Source: Arthrobotrys musiformis (lineage: Eukaryota; Ascomycota; Orbiliomycetes; Orbiliales; Orbiliaceae). From it: 64,000 bases of DNA. The notes beneath the pieces are model-generated. The model was not told the DNA's origin. It ran no database searches and saw only the letters and a program-made list of their open reading frames with translations. Location: the NCBI GenBank assembly GCA_036971715.1, contig JAVHJL010000005.1:558001-622000 (forward strand), read 5' to 3'. Below are positions 36,076 through 47,547 of this stretch, piece by piece. Position 1 is the first letter of the stretch. Each line of letters opens with the position of its first letter. Position numbers and translations under genes: made by a program.

Positions 36076-37497
36076 TCAATCCTTCGTCCACTGATCACCG
36101 TATTTGTACCCTTTGTCGATGAGATCGCATTCGCCGTAGTTCCATTTGATCCTGAACAGCTCTCGGCCTTTATCTATCCAGAAGTTGATACTATTCGACG
36201 GTTGGTTTAGTTACACACTTCGAGCAAGAAACTTGTAGATAGTTCATTGGTTCAACTTACCCCCTCTCAAACCCTTTAGGATTCCTCCAGAAGGGCTCGC
36301 CCTTCCCACCGTCCTGGCGTGCCTGCCAGGTATTCCTCCCGTGTGAGTTCTTCTGCTTCTGCTCCATCATGAGCTGTAACTGCTTTAGCAGGTCTGTGAA
36401 TCGAGTCGTGTTTAATTCGGATTCGTGTCCCTCTTCGGGAAATAAAACGGCGAGGTCTGTAAGGTGGGAAGAAACGTCGTAGACATGACCGGCATCGACG
36501 TTATCTTGAGTCCAGTTCCTCATTGTCAGACGTGAATACATATCGCAATCAGTCATGTAGTATGGGATCTGTGGCTGATTAGTCGTATATTCGATCGTAT
36601 ATTCAAGAGAGCCGTTTTAAAAATCTCACCTGAGTATCCCAAGCACCGACATCCCTCATCGCCTCGACATTGACCAAAGTCAACCAATCGTACGCAAAAA
36701 GCTTGAGCGCCCAATGGTCCCGTTTCTCCAGCGTAGTCCCCAAAACGTCGACAGCCTTCCTATATAGACTTTTGTAGTTTTCAGGTGATTCCGATTCGTG
36801 GGACACAACCACCACATCCATATGCGACCAAAAATAGTAGCCCCAGTCCTGCTCGATCGCATAGTTGATATAGAAATTCTGGAGTTGTGCAAAACTTAAG
36901 AGCGTCGGTGTGCGTTTAACGGAGACACCGAGCTGCGAGAGCCGCGTGTGGTTTAGATACCAAGGATTCGTAGGCGAGAGGAGGCCGCGAAGCTGTTGTT
37001 TCCAACAATGATTAGCAAAAAAAGGAACAACTTGACAACTTCAGCCTAAAAGAAAAGCAATTCGGCAGGTGGGCCCTAGATGAACATACGTTGGAATCCA
37101 TCACACCACTGTTGTCGATAACGATAAGCTGCGAAGCTGGCCATCCCGCCGCTATGTAAGAAACAACAGCTTGTTCCAAAAGATACCAATTTCGCGTGAA
37201 CCCGATGAATAATGGTGTTTTTAGATTATTGTCGTTGACGATATTTTTTGGATTTATCTTGGGAATTTTGCCAGCCTTTGCGAGCGGGAAGATTTCTTCC
37301 TGCCATTCTTGTACCGGCGGATCCTCGAACTTTGGCGGCTCTGGCTCCGGCTGCGGTGTCTTCCACCTATCTGGTAGATGTTTCTGAACAATATCTGGTC
37401 TGACGTGGTTGGTGATAGCCCCGGAAACCAGGAGAAAAAGAATAAAGGCGCCTCCGAGGGCCAGTATTGCCCTCCTATTGAGGGTCACAGGAGGCAT
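36076..37497 (-). CDS. type II membrane protein, glycosyltransferase-like
   Basis: Four exons on the minus strand: 37,497-37,090, 36,992-36,630, 36,568-36,261 and 36,190-36,076, coding 397 residues; introns of 97, 61 and 70 bases keep the frame. After a short basic N-terminus (MPPVTLNRR) a single helix (AILALGGAFILFLLVSGAI, about residues 10-28) and a Pro/Glu-rich stem suggest a Golgi type II topology. The core has features of a GT-A glycosyltransferase: PLFIGFTRNWYLLEQAVVSY, then SQLIVIDNSGVMDSN near residue 125-136, YYFWSHMDVVVVS in exon 2, and TDCDMYSR near residue 263, a plausible metal-binding DxD-like motif. I recall similar unnamed proteins in many filamentous ascomycetes. The donor, acceptor and product are unknown. 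Confidence 0.8.
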
Positions 37498-38136
37498 CTT
37501 TCCGACGATTAAGATTCTACAGAATCGCGATGTTGGACCAAAAGACTACCAAATTTAAGGATTGTTCGTAAGAAGATATATATCAACCCGTCAAGGATCT
37601 CGTTAGGCGCTAGTGTTGTTGGAATATGGAAAGAAAGGGTAAAGTTCCAACAGAAAGGACCGAAAAGAACGAATGAGAAGCCTGGGCGGCAAAGAGATTA
37701 ATCCCAAAACGCTGAAAGAATTTGATGCGGAAGAAGTTGTAAAGAATTTGAAAAGAGAAAAAGAAGATGCTGGGAATACAACGAGTTTTAAATGACTATG
37801 ACCGGCAGAGTCTTGCTCCCTTTAGCTTTTGCCGTCCACTGCATCGTATTACGGAGCACCTAGCTTTCTTGTAAGATTCTTGGTTACATAGGTGTGCGAC
37901 ACCAAATGCAACCTGGGAGCCAAGATGCCGCCCGATATTGAAAACCACTATCATACTGGTCTGGCACTACTGTTCGAATTCTCGGTCCTGCTAGCCTTGA
38001 TGGGCCGCATTATTCTCCTATTTAGCTGCCCTGGATCCGACTGCAATGTTTCAACTATCATCGGTGAAAAAGTTCCCGGCACTTGCTGCGGTCCGCTGTG
38101 CTATAGTATTACCGGGGAAACCCAACATGTGTTCTC

Positions 38137-38152
38137 TTTTTTTTTTTTTTTT
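38137..38152. repeat. T homopolymer, 16 bases
   Basis: Uninterrupted T run in intergenic sequence. Confidence 0.95.
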
Positions 38153-39135
38153 CCATCCAAGATTTTTGTAAGGACTCGTAATTTATGGTCCATGGGCGTA
38201 CGTTTACATATGCTTAATATAGATTCATCAACCACCAACCGAAAGGGTCTAAAGGACAGAGAACCCCATGTATATTCCACGGTATGCAATAAAAGTCGGC
38301 TTCGCGAGGCTTGTTTTCTAAAATACGAAACGGGGCCACTTTACCAGATAGTCATCATAACTTCTCCAAAGCGACTACGATTACCGTATTTGTTCGGGCT
38401 AAGACTTTCGACACCAAACAATCGTGGCCATGCCTATAGCTGCAGGGGGTCCCTTCGTCTCAGGTTACATTTTCCATAGCCGTGAGTTAAGCGTTGATCG
38501 GCTATAGGGCCTATAGCAGGAATTTCGATTGTTCCATAAGACGGGCGCTCCGTAAGCTTCTTGAGATATGGGAAGGAAGAGATGTCAGAGAACGGGGAAA
38601 AGAGAGGGGGAAAAAAGTAGTGTAGAGGTTTGCAACGAGGCGTCCATATGTTTTAGGACAAGTAACTTCCCACATTAAGGTCCGTATGCATGACTGGGCC
38701 TTTTCCGAACTCCGAGCCCCTGATGAAGCCCTCAAGTTCCACAGTGGCTGTCACCCAAGATATGTTATCTCCATAGACACCGCTCAATGACGGAAATCAA
38801 CGCGATGTACTCCGTATAAGCATATGCAAAGATATTGTATGCCTTCCCCTACAATTATTTCTTGTGCCTTTCGATTTTTGCAATTTTGCAAATTTGATGT
38901 AACATTCCAAGTAATTCTGCGGGTCCCGTCCCTTAACTAGCCTTAAAGTTTGGTCAGATGGGGTTTAACGTTTCGTGAGGTAACCTCAACGACCCACTAT
39001 ATATAGCGCCAAGCGCCACCCGAACTTGTGGAACCTTTTTTAAAAAAATTAGTCCGTCAATTAACCGGCTTTGATCTCAGGGAGCTTAGGTATATGTAAG
39101 GCACGTATCGCATGATGTATTATGTTGACGAGAAG

Positions 39136-39138
<3 letters not shown>

Positions 39139-39170
<32 letters not shown>
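39139..39170. repeat. T homopolymer, 32 bases
   Basis: The longest homopolymer in the window, about 190 bases beyond the stop codon of the short-chain dehydrogenase gene. Confidence 0.95.
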
Positions 39171-39173
<3 letters not shown>

Positions 39174-39362
39174 CAAAGTCCGCTGTGTTTATAAAGTCAT
39201 CTCATGTTAAATAACATCGGCTGCAACAGTCTCGTAACCAACGGCTGCAAGGATAATTAAACCATTCCCAAAGAAATACAATCTACATTTGTTCAGTAAG
39301 ACCCCGATAAGATATCCTTTCCCCCTGGTTCAATCGGTAAACTCCGATGAGCGAACTTGCGG

Positions 39363-40671
39363 CTAAATATTCGCGGGAGTCTGGGGGAATTTCTCCATGA
39401 TCGCTTTGCGGGGAGGCTCGATCCTATCAACCTCATTAGTATACATACGACGTCACCAAGGTCGATTTGTAGGTTTATCAACTTACGCCCCGTAAACCAT
39501 CTTCCCAAACCCGATAGGGAATTCTAGGTTTAAAAAATTGCGAGGGGTAGTATTAGTGATCAACTTCGCGAATTCGGCCATCCCTTATTTTGAACCCTTT
39601 TGGGAAGTGTGTGATGTGCATACCATTAGCCTCGTTACCGACCGTCAAATCCTTCCACACTTCTTCTACGAATTCGTCGAGTGGCATGCCGATTTTGCCT
39701 GCCCCCTTCATGTCTGTGGTTCGCAAGTTTCGATTGTCAGGTAATACTGCGTAATGATGATAGCAATGCTACGGGTTTGTTTAGTGGTCGCTCACCTGGT
39801 TGATTGGTCTCGTCATGTAGTTCGGTTTGAACCGCTGGCTGCGAAACAGTTTAATAGTTGTAGAAAGTTACACTACTTAGGATATGTTAATAGGGAATAT
39901 TCTTACTGGCATTATCTCAAGAACCTTCACTGAGGTATCTTTAAGTTGATTACGAAGCGAGAGCGCAAACTGGTGCAATGCGGCTTTAGTCGCACAGTAG
40001 TTCGGACATCTTGCGAGAGGGACCATAGCCAAGACCGAGCTAACATAGACGAGAGCAGAAGAATCCTTCTTCAAGAGAAAGGGTAGAAGGGCAGTCGTCA
40101 AGTAGATATAGGAGAGATAATTCACAGTTAGTTCTTCAGTGATCAAATCGAGGTCGACGGTTTCAGGCTTGGTGAAGTTGAAGCCGCGTTGGATGCCTTT
40201 GTTGTATTTTCACCGATCAGCGAGACCTTCTTGTCTTGGATTTATGGATATATATATTCCTGTATTTAGATAGAAGTCCTTACCTGAATTTAGGAGGATA
40301 GCATCGATGTCTTGGTGATCAGCGGTCAATCTAGTGTAACCAGCAAGATCGGTGTAACCGAGACGTTAGACAACGCACTATCATGTTGTAATTTTTGTTA
40401 CAACGTCCACGCAAGTGGGGTGAACAATTGTAGTGAGTTCTGAAAGAAAAAGGGCTTACTTCTCGACAAATTTAGGGATCTCTTGGAGTTTCGTGATGTC
40501 GAATACTTCATAGGATCCGCCGTTCTGTTCGGTGAATGCCTTGAGCCGGTCTTCTCGTCTCCCCGTGATGACAACTTGGATGCCTTCCTTGATAAATCGT
40601 TCTGCGAGAGCTTGACCTATCCCGCTCGTGGCGCCGACTATCAAGACTTTCTTGTAATTAAAATTGGACAT
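39363..40671 (-). CDS. short-chain dehydrogenase/reductase (classical SDR, DltE-like)
   Basis: Seven exons on the minus strand: 40,671-40,460, 40,330-40,284, 40,196-39,907, 39,838-39,796, 39,713-39,624, 39,523-39,487 and 39,423-39,363, coding 259 residues. Several exons are short (47, 43 and 37 bases) but phases agree throughout. ATG 40,671 (MSNFNYKKVL) is used because the codon opening the frame further upstream is TTG. The NAD(P)-binding motif GATSGIG is at residues 13-19; GRREDRL follows the second strand and suggests NADP preference. NSGIQR spans exons 2-3. Catalytic residues are N112, S139 or S140, Y153 and K157 (YCATK). The C-terminus ends EKFPQTPANI. The architecture is close to fungal relatives of bacterial DltE-type oxidoreductases. 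The substrate is unknown, and no biosynthetic cluster surrounds it. Confidence 0.88.
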
Positions 40672-41186
40672 TTTTATTGGCAAGGAGTGTATATTATAAG
40701 AGAGCTGGATTGTAATGATCTTTAAGGTATATTGCGGATTAGTGGAAGGGAAAGGGAAAGGGGATTCAGCAACTCATTTTTATACTTTGGTTCCGGATTT
40801 AGACGTTTTCCCCAAATAGTAGTTTTGGGTAACAATATAGAGCCGCTGACTAACGTTATGGCGGTTCAACAAAATGCAAATGGCCTTCCGGAATTCCACG
40901 ATCTCGGACGGTATAGCCGGGAGCTGCGCTACGGGTATACTATGCGTGATTACTTTGCAAAGAGGTGAACTGCCGGATTCAATATAGCTGTTTGAATTTA
41001 CTATATATATAGCTGTACAGAATATTCGAATATATACACATACATAAAACCTCAACTGGTATCTACTCGCTAATATAATATACAACAAATCAATCGGCCA
41101 TGCATGACGCCTCGCGATACCAACTGGACTCCAAAGAAAAATACCAAATAACTCCAAACTCTGAGAAACATCGCTCGGCTACGAAT
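40672..41186. other. intergenic, A/T-rich
   Basis: Short promoter region of the SDR gene and the 3' flank of the next minus-strand gene; TATATA-rich near 40,999-41,040. Nothing else seen. Confidence 0.6.
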
Positions 41187-42530
41187 CTACCAACGAAACG
41201 ACGGGTCGGTCGCAGCCATCCCCACCATCCAAATAATAGCCACGAACTCGGTAAAACTGAGCCACCCAGGAACACACTCCCGCCTCGCTGGTGTAGCAAA
41301 TGATAAACTCTTGTCCCAAATTGTACATAATCTCTCGCTGGGAAGTTCGCTCGATATCAAACCCATTGCTACAGAATGGTATGTAGCGAGTTCCCTCTTC
41401 CCCTGTGAATCTGGCTTCACCTTTCCACATGCTGCATCATACTCCATAACCTGCTTCCAGAGCTGGCGGAGTGCACGTTCGATTGGAATATTCCATGGGA
41501 CCTTCGTAGCTGCCGCATCTGAGTAGCCGTATAATAGACACTTTTCTGTGTCGTTGCAAGTGAATTGAATGGATTTATAGAACTGAGAAAACAGAGATCG
41601 AACTTGGAGGCGCATAATCTCGCGGGCGGAGTGCGTGAGTCCCGGTGTAGAAGGCGCACGTGTGGGGAGGGAAATTCGGCGGGGATTCTGATTCGCTGTT
41701 TCTGGGAAACGGGCGTGTATCAGGGGAATCGATGGTGTTAATGTAGGCGTTGATGTGGATGTTGAAGTTGGGCTTGATACTGTCGATACCGCCGGCGAGG
41801 ATGGAATTGATGGGGTTCTAAATAATGAAACCGACGGTACCGTATGTAATTGTTTGGAAGGAAGCGGTCCCGCCTCGTTTGTCGGGTTTAATGTCAAACT
41901 GGGACTCGAGGCTGCGTTCTGGTGACCCAATGCGCCGTATATAACATCGTAGGATGGTGGGTTGCGAACCGATGCCTCTCCTGGGCGGAATCCGTCTGCG
42001 ACATATGAGCTGTCTTCCGTTGTTGGAACTTGGCCAAGTTGTAATTCTGATATCGACCTTGGTAATCCAGGAATTTCTCCCGGTAGGCTCTCCGACCTGA
42101 ATCTCTTCAGTGGAGGGGTAATTGGAAACCCATCTGCCTCAGACAATATGCTCTCCGTCGGGGAGTCTGGCAGCCCAACCGAGGCATCGAATCCTCGAAA
42201 CCCAACTAAAAATTTCTCTTTTTGTGGGTTTGGGATTACGAGTTTCGATACTGGCTGCTTCCCCTTCGCTGGCGCTGACGCTGAACTAGAGCTCCCGATT
42301 CCCAACTCTGGATCCTTCAGGACTTTCGTCCCGGTTTTGAGGACTGGTAATGCCATTTTGAGGTTGACGTTGATCGGGAATATTCCCTCTTTGCCGCTTA
42401 GAGATGAAGGGATGGTGAATATATTTGAGGTCTGGACACAAGACTGAAGCACTGGGAGCCCCGATCTACTATGACTCTGCGGTCTATCTTGTCGAGTCGC
42501 TAAAGTTGGTGGTAAGAGAACCTGTAGCAT
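41187..42530 (-). CDS. unrecognised Ser/Pro-rich protein with a folded-looking C-terminus
   Basis: Single-exon frame of 447 residues from ATG 42,530; an alternative ATG at about residue 59 (MALPVLKTGTK) would give a cleaner N-terminus. Residues 1-300 are disordered-looking, rich in Ser, Pro and Thr, with short runs such as SSSSASAPAK and TSTSTSTPTLTPS. From about 305 onward the sequence changes to a compact, hydrophobic and aromatic region (IMRLQVRSLFSQFYKSIQF, WNIPIERALRQLWKQVMEYD, and WLSFTEFVAIIWMVGM) that looks like a helical domain. The Ser/Pro-rich part with a basic KRFRS suggests a regulatory protein, but no DNA-binding or enzymatic motif is evident. I cannot name the family. The overlapping 161-codon frame on the plus strand is a shadow. 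Confidence 0.65.
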   Translation of the reverse strand: MLQVLLPPTLATRQDRPQSHSRSGLPVLQSCVQTSNIFTIPSSLSGKEGIFPINVNLKMALPVLKTGTKVLKDPELGIGSSSSASAPAKGKQPVSKLVIPNPQKEKFLVGFRGFDASVGLPDSPTESILSEADGFPITPPLKRFRSESLPGEIPGLPRSISELQLGQVPTTEDSSYVADGFRPGEASVRNPPSYDVIYGALGHQNAASSPSLTLNPTNEAGPLPSKQLHTVPSVSLFRTPSIPSSPAVSTVSSPTSTSTSTPTLTPSIPLIHARFPETANQNPRRISLPTRAPSTPGLTHSAREIMRLQVRSLFSQFYKSIQFTCNDTEKCLLYGYSDAAATKVPWNIPIERALRQLWKQVMEYDAACGKVKPDSQGKRELATYHSVAMGLISSELPSERLCTIWDKSLSFATPARRECVPGWLSFTEFVAIIWMVGMAATDPSFRW

Positions 42531-44054
42531 CCTGGTCGCTGTGTGCTAACTCAATTGTCTATTTGGGAATAATAGCGCTATAGCGTCTTCGTGCAGACAC
42601 AATTGACAGGATCCCAAGCAAGGCGCCAACTGTATAGCCAAAATGGAACTTGAGCAATAGCAAGGAGGAGGGGAAATGTTTAGAAGATGTTTATCCGAAT
42701 TTCGTTAAATTGACATCGATAGAGTAGTGTTTTTTTTTAGCTTTAGGATCGAATCTAGGCAACTTCGCAACACGAGGATTATGATGAGGTCGAAATAGTA
42801 AAGGTGCTTCGAAGCTTCTTGAAGGCATTTTAGAAAAGAAGGCAGCCCCGCCCCCTCTTAAACCACGATGAAATCCTCGGAATCGTCATGCCGCAGGGGA
42901 ATCAAAGCGCACTTTCAATCTTGTCATCATAAACAATTTCAATGAATGTTTCACGGTTAAGCTTAGGCTTGAGCCGCGGAGTCGCTAGGTTGCCCACCTG
43001 GCAATGAGTTTTGTGCGTTTTTGGCAGGGAGGTGACGCGTCAGAGGAACCCAAGTGCCTGGACCCCAGACGAAAAGTAACCAAATTTAGTCAGCTTTTGG
43101 AGAGCAGGGACGACGATGTTACTTTTTGGTGTCGTAAGCCACTCTGAAAACCCCGTTTTGCAAAATACAGGTTGCGTATGCCTTGTTGGACTATAAAGCC
43201 ACTGTGGGCGGACCGTTGGGCTAGGTAGTAATCTTTGTTTGCTGGCCAAGAAGTCGCTTTCCAATTTCGGAGTTGGAACTCTTCATTGCTTCATAAATTC
43301 AAGATGTCTTTTTTTTTTTTTTTTTTTTTTTTTTGGTAGGCGGCTACTCTCGTTATGATCGGTCACACATTCTGAAATATTTTGTGGTCTCAAAGTTCAA
43401 ACGTCAACCGCCCCAGCTGAACGAAAGTCCTCTAAAGAATGCAGAAGCCTATTGGCAGCTGGGAAATCTAGGCCTTGGCTAACGACCTGATCCCGTTCAC
43501 GTTTGGCACCCGAGCGAGAGATCTTGCTTTGACAAATGCGGGGCAAAAATCCCGCCATTGCATCCAATTGCATCCGTTGGTCAAATTTGCGAGGATCAAT
43601 TTAATAGAATCCGTGATATACGGACACATTGTTGTGGGAAGAAATCCTATTGCCCGACTCCGGCCCCCTCGAAAATGTAAACAATGACGAGAATTACAAG
43701 GTGGGATTCCCGGGTCCAGGGCTGACTTCAAACGGTAAATGGCCAAGGTTGTAGCTTGGTATAAAAATGAGAATGGCTTGTTCTCCCTCGTTAACGTGAC
43801 TTTGAGCTGAGCGCTCTTCACGATGCACATTTTTGTGGGTTTATGGGCGGTATTGGGCACTCCGGTCGTCCGCCATAATACAGACTAGTATCTCTTTGGT
43901 TTCTTTGCATTAGTCCCCATCGTACCGCCGATTTTACCATCATATGCGTCGATAACACAATTCAAATCATTGACTCGAGTACGCCCTGTATCTTCCAAAA
44001 TCTCCGTTCAGTTCCGGTCTACCGACGTAGACAAAGACTCATTATATCTTCAAA
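42531..44054. other. intergenic, no gene supported
   Basis: Holds a T26 run at 43,309-43,334. A 130-codon minus-strand frame at 43,468-43,860 overlaps a plus-strand frame and resembles nothing known. Confidence 0.55.
43309..43334. repeat. T homopolymer, 26 bases
   Basis: Uninterrupted T run in intergenic sequence, followed by GGTAGGCGGC. Confidence 0.95.
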
Positions 44055-44512
44055 ATGAAGGCCTCTCTATTAAACTCACGAAGATTCCTTTTGGTGTGGC
44101 TCGGGATGGCAATACCCTGCCTGTCAATCAAGGATGCCTGTGGTAAGCAAGATGCTGCAATAATTCGACGACAAACTACGCAGAACCAAAAGGCTAACAT
44201 CAACCAAGGATCAATACCCGCTACGGTAACACCAAAAGTCGGGCTGCCAATTGTTATAGATATAGCTGGTTGCCCCTGTGGAAGTTTTTGCTTTGACGGG
44301 TTTCCGGCTTTGGAGAATTTGATATCGATATCGTGAGTTGGCGCGCCTCGGTTCGGGTCGAAATTTCGGTTCCCAACATGCCTCAATCGATATCTATTAC
44401 CTACTGGCTTTTTATGGAAACAAAGATTTATAGCGAAAATTTCAAACCTCGGCATTATTTGACGGATTTAGAGGCTGGAGTTTCCCGTAGACTAGTACAA
44501 CTATCTAGTTAG
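44055..44512 (+). CDS. candidate small secreted cysteine-containing protein
   Basis: Proposed two-exon gene, 44,055-44,332 and 44,434-44,512, coding 118 residues. The start ATG follows CTTCAAA. The N-terminus looks like a signal peptide: a basic n-region (MKASLLNSRR), a hydrophobic core (FLLVWLGMAIPCLSI), then a polar mature part. The remainder has four cysteines, one in DACGK and three in GCPCGSFC. Unspliced, the frame stops at 93 residues exactly where a strong donor (ATC|GTGAGT) occurs; splicing to TTATAG 101 bases on restores an open frame ending QLSS. Small secreted cysteine-containing proteins in gene-poor DNA are a common profile of fungal effector candidates, but no family is recognised and expression is unproven. 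It may be a chance frame. Confidence 0.4.
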
Positions 44513-46213
44513 ACTGTTCACCCATTTGCCAGTGTAGGGATTAATTTTAAGGTTACTTTGTTCTAGATCTAGCTAGCTCAGCAACGTCTCGTGAGAGATG
44601 ATTTGACTTTACTACCTTCAAACTACATTCTCATGATCATTCGTCCTCGATTTAAATAGTGCATTTAACCATGGAGCTAACCAGTTAGTCTACCCCGTAT
44701 CCAACCCCTTTATTGGGTGGGGAAAGACCGACCTTTTGTCAACTTTTCGAGTTTCGATAAATATCACTCGTGTCATGCAGCCACTCTCACAGCCAACTGG
44801 TCGACTTCGCTCAAATGCATGTGTAGGCCAATCTGATATCCCGCCTCCCCCCAAAAGCCGTTCCAATTTCTCGTTATCGGAATGTTACTGTGTCCTTGGA
44901 AGGACACTAAAACCTGTTTGAAATAGTCGCGAAGAAACCTGCTTATCGCATTTTTATGACTCGGCTAGGCTATGCACAATGTATCTATCTCTCCCTGGCA
45001 AGTCAGATAAAGCCAACTGCATGTAGGAGTTACAACTCTGGGGTGCGTCAGATTTCATGATCTGGGATCCTTTTTCTAACCGGCATATGCGATAACCCAT
45101 CTCGTGGCAAGATGGTGCAAATATGCAATTAAATTGCGGGTTCGTATTGCGTCGATACCATGTAATATCAACCAGCCTACCTGTTTCTAGAATCTAGGAG
45201 TGAATATGTCTTTCGACCCTCGTTTATGGGATTGATATCTTTGTGTCATCATAATGAGATAAAACTAATACAAATATTAATTCGCCGTCCAGAATTTCCG
45301 CGGAACCCAAAAGGCTTAAAGAGTAGTCAAAACAAGGTTAGTAGGGGTGATCCAACGTTGGGGATCTCTGGCAGAAAAAAAGCCTAAGAGGGGTGGCTAT
45401 TTCTTTCCATAAACAGATTTGCCTTCATCTCTTGGTTCCTTTGGAAAATCTGGGGTAATGCATAAAGCTGGAAGTTCGGTCTCGGATACGTACAGCGCCA
45501 CCTCTTTTAGGCTTCTAGTGTGTGGGTTAGCTCCGAACTGAGCCTAGGTAGCTGACGCTCTATCACGGGGGCCGGGCTGGCAAAAGGATTCGTAGACAGT
45601 TAATTTAGACAACTGATAACAACCTCGGGAGAGATATACCGAATCCCAAATGCTTCGTCACTTGAGCGATTTCTTATTCGTCCGATCGATAACGATTGTC
45701 AAAAAAATGATGAATCTTTCAAGAGGAAAGGGGAGGAGACAAAAAAAAAAAAACATAAGATAAAATAATAACTCTCAAGCACATATAGCTTCCTCATATC
45801 GTATCGATATGTATCTAGGAAAGTCATAGATCCGCATGGAACCGCTATCTCTCTGTTGATGTTTGGTGAATATAAGGATATCATGATTGTGTGATTTGGC
45901 CTCTTAAGCTTTCATTAGCTAGCCACGTGTGGGGATAGACCAGGCGGGCGGATATCGGAGTAGTCCTAGGCCAAACTAGTAGCTGAGCTGAAGCGGCATC
46001 GACAAGCGACTTGACGATACATAGTGTACATTACAGGACGTGTTTTGTGGCACCTGACCAAGCAATTGGGCAAGAGGTCGAGAAAAAAGCCCTATCATCG
46101 ATTAAGCGGCCAAGTCAGGATCTGGAGGACCCCCAGTTACGTAAAATCGAATTCAGCCTTTTTTCGTCATTCAATAAAAGTCTAGCATCATTTAGCTGAT
46201 GGGTCGCATTTAG

Positions 46214-46236
46214 AAAAAAAAAAAAAAAAAAAAAAA
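46214..46236. repeat. A homopolymer, 23 bases
   Basis: Uninterrupted A run in intergenic sequence, followed by GTGTGAGGAGAGG. Confidence 0.95.
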
Positions 46237-47466
46237 GTGTGAGGAGAGGGTAAGAGCTAGAGCTGTATGATTAGGAGTCAAATATGCAAACAAGCAAAAG
46301 TGCTGGTTCGATATAAACTTCACCCTGTCCAAGGTGAAAGCCACAGTCTGGGGACCGGTGTGATAGCTACCTGTCGGAACTCCTTGTTCGGTCGGTCTCG
46401 TCGTCGTGGTCGAATTGGAACAAACACGAGCGTGTCGGAGCCACTCCCGGATGCAAGAACTGTCCGAGTCGTCCTGGTCATGAGGTCTTTTTTAGCTGCC
46501 ACCAACAGCAACCCCATCGCTCCAGATAACGCATGCCTCCGGGTTCGCCTGCCTGCCGATAGATGCACTGGTGAATTGAGTGGTGGATATCGTCCGGTAC
46601 CTTATCTCTGAGCTCTCACGCCATCAGATAGGGTAAAAGTTATCACACCATTTCGGTCGAATCAGGCGATTTATTGGCTCCAAGCCAACCTAGCTGGGTC
46701 GACACTGGCAGGCCCATTTCTTTCAAGAGGTTTGATACAAAATCGATACGGAATAGTGCAAAAAACCAAGCTGTAGTGCATAATAGCGGTTGAGAGCCAA
46801 TTCTCTGAGCATGCCCCTCTCTCCCTTGGGTCTGGGCGTGCCGGTGCAATGCCAGTTGCGAAAGAGAAAGCGAGAGAGAAAGAAGAAAGAACGAAAATTA
46901 TAGTAAGAAGGAGGACGGTCTTCTCCTAAAGGCGTCAACATGCAAACCAATATAATCTTTTACGTACTTTCTCTATCTGGAGGTTTAATCCTATCAGAAC
47001 GGAGATTACCAGCCTTGTTATCTATATCTGATCTACATAAAATCATGTACATGTAATATATAGCAGTCTTTTCTTTTTTTCTAGTCTTTCCTTTCCTTAT
47101 TCCTACTACCCCGTATAGACCTTGGGAGGTTCCTTGCTCGGAGGACTGCAGTTGGGATCCTTATCCACACATGTGTATGGCAGTCAAAAAAAAAAAATCA
47201 TTTGCATTTACCTATCACCAGGATCGAGCACACATATAAGGAACAAGGCTCCGGAACCAGGGTCGACTAACCTTACGGCAAAAAGCAACAACGAACTCCT
47301 CCATCGATTACAGGGCCTGCAGATGCACTTACCCAACATGTGGGTCCTCTGCTAGTGTCTACTCCATCTGTTTCCCCATATCAATTTAATCAACGAGCCA
47401 AAGCTAACCCAGTGTTCGATTGCGGGCACGTTTTAGGCGACACGAAAGAAAAAAATTTATAGGAGC

Positions 47467-47484
47467 AAAAAAAAAAAAAAAAAA
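47467..47484. repeat. A homopolymer, 18 bases
   Basis: Uninterrupted A run about 600 bases upstream of the nmrA start codon. Confidence 0.95.
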
Positions 47485-47537
47485 GGGTCGACCAGAGAAA
47501 GAAATAAAAATTCTTGTGTGAAATGACGACTGCGATT

Positions 47538-47547
47538 GATAGATAAG
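47538..47547 (+). promoter_or_regulatory. overlapping GATA motifs upstream of nmrA
   Basis: GATAGATAAG holds two GATA cores, one a full GATAAG, about 540 bases before the nmrA start codon. Further GATA cores lie at 47,995-48,000 and 48,031-48,036 (CTTATC, i.e. GATAAG on the other strand) and around 48,004-48,011. GATA factors such as AreA/NIT2 bind HGATAR, preferentially in clusters. Function here is inference. Confidence 0.4.

Larger units (their letters stand above)
37498..39362. other. intergenic, no gene supported
   Basis: Contains the promoter of the upstream minus-strand gene, a T16 run (38,137-38,152) and a T32 run (39,139-39,170). A long frame at 37,892-38,479 (+) starts on GTG and passes through the T16 run as poly-Phe, so it is a chance frame. 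Confidence 0.6.

Noticed and set aside
37892..38479. 195-codon open frame on the plus strand with a hydrophobic segment
   Set aside because: Begins with GTG and reads through a T16 run as poly-Phe; no splice signals or known motif.
41962..42447. 161-codon plus-strand frame
   Set aside because: Entirely antisense to the Ser/Pro-rich gene at 41,187-42,530, whose frame is longer and more protein-like.
46267..46611. 114-codon ATG frame on the plus strand
   Set aside because: An 82-codon minus-strand frame overlaps it, and the Arg-rich peptide shows no domain, signal or splice context.
4676..47484. A/T homopolymers as poly(A) tails of retroposed elements
   Set aside because: No coding remnant or target-site duplication was seen next to them, and several lie inside introns of conserved genes.
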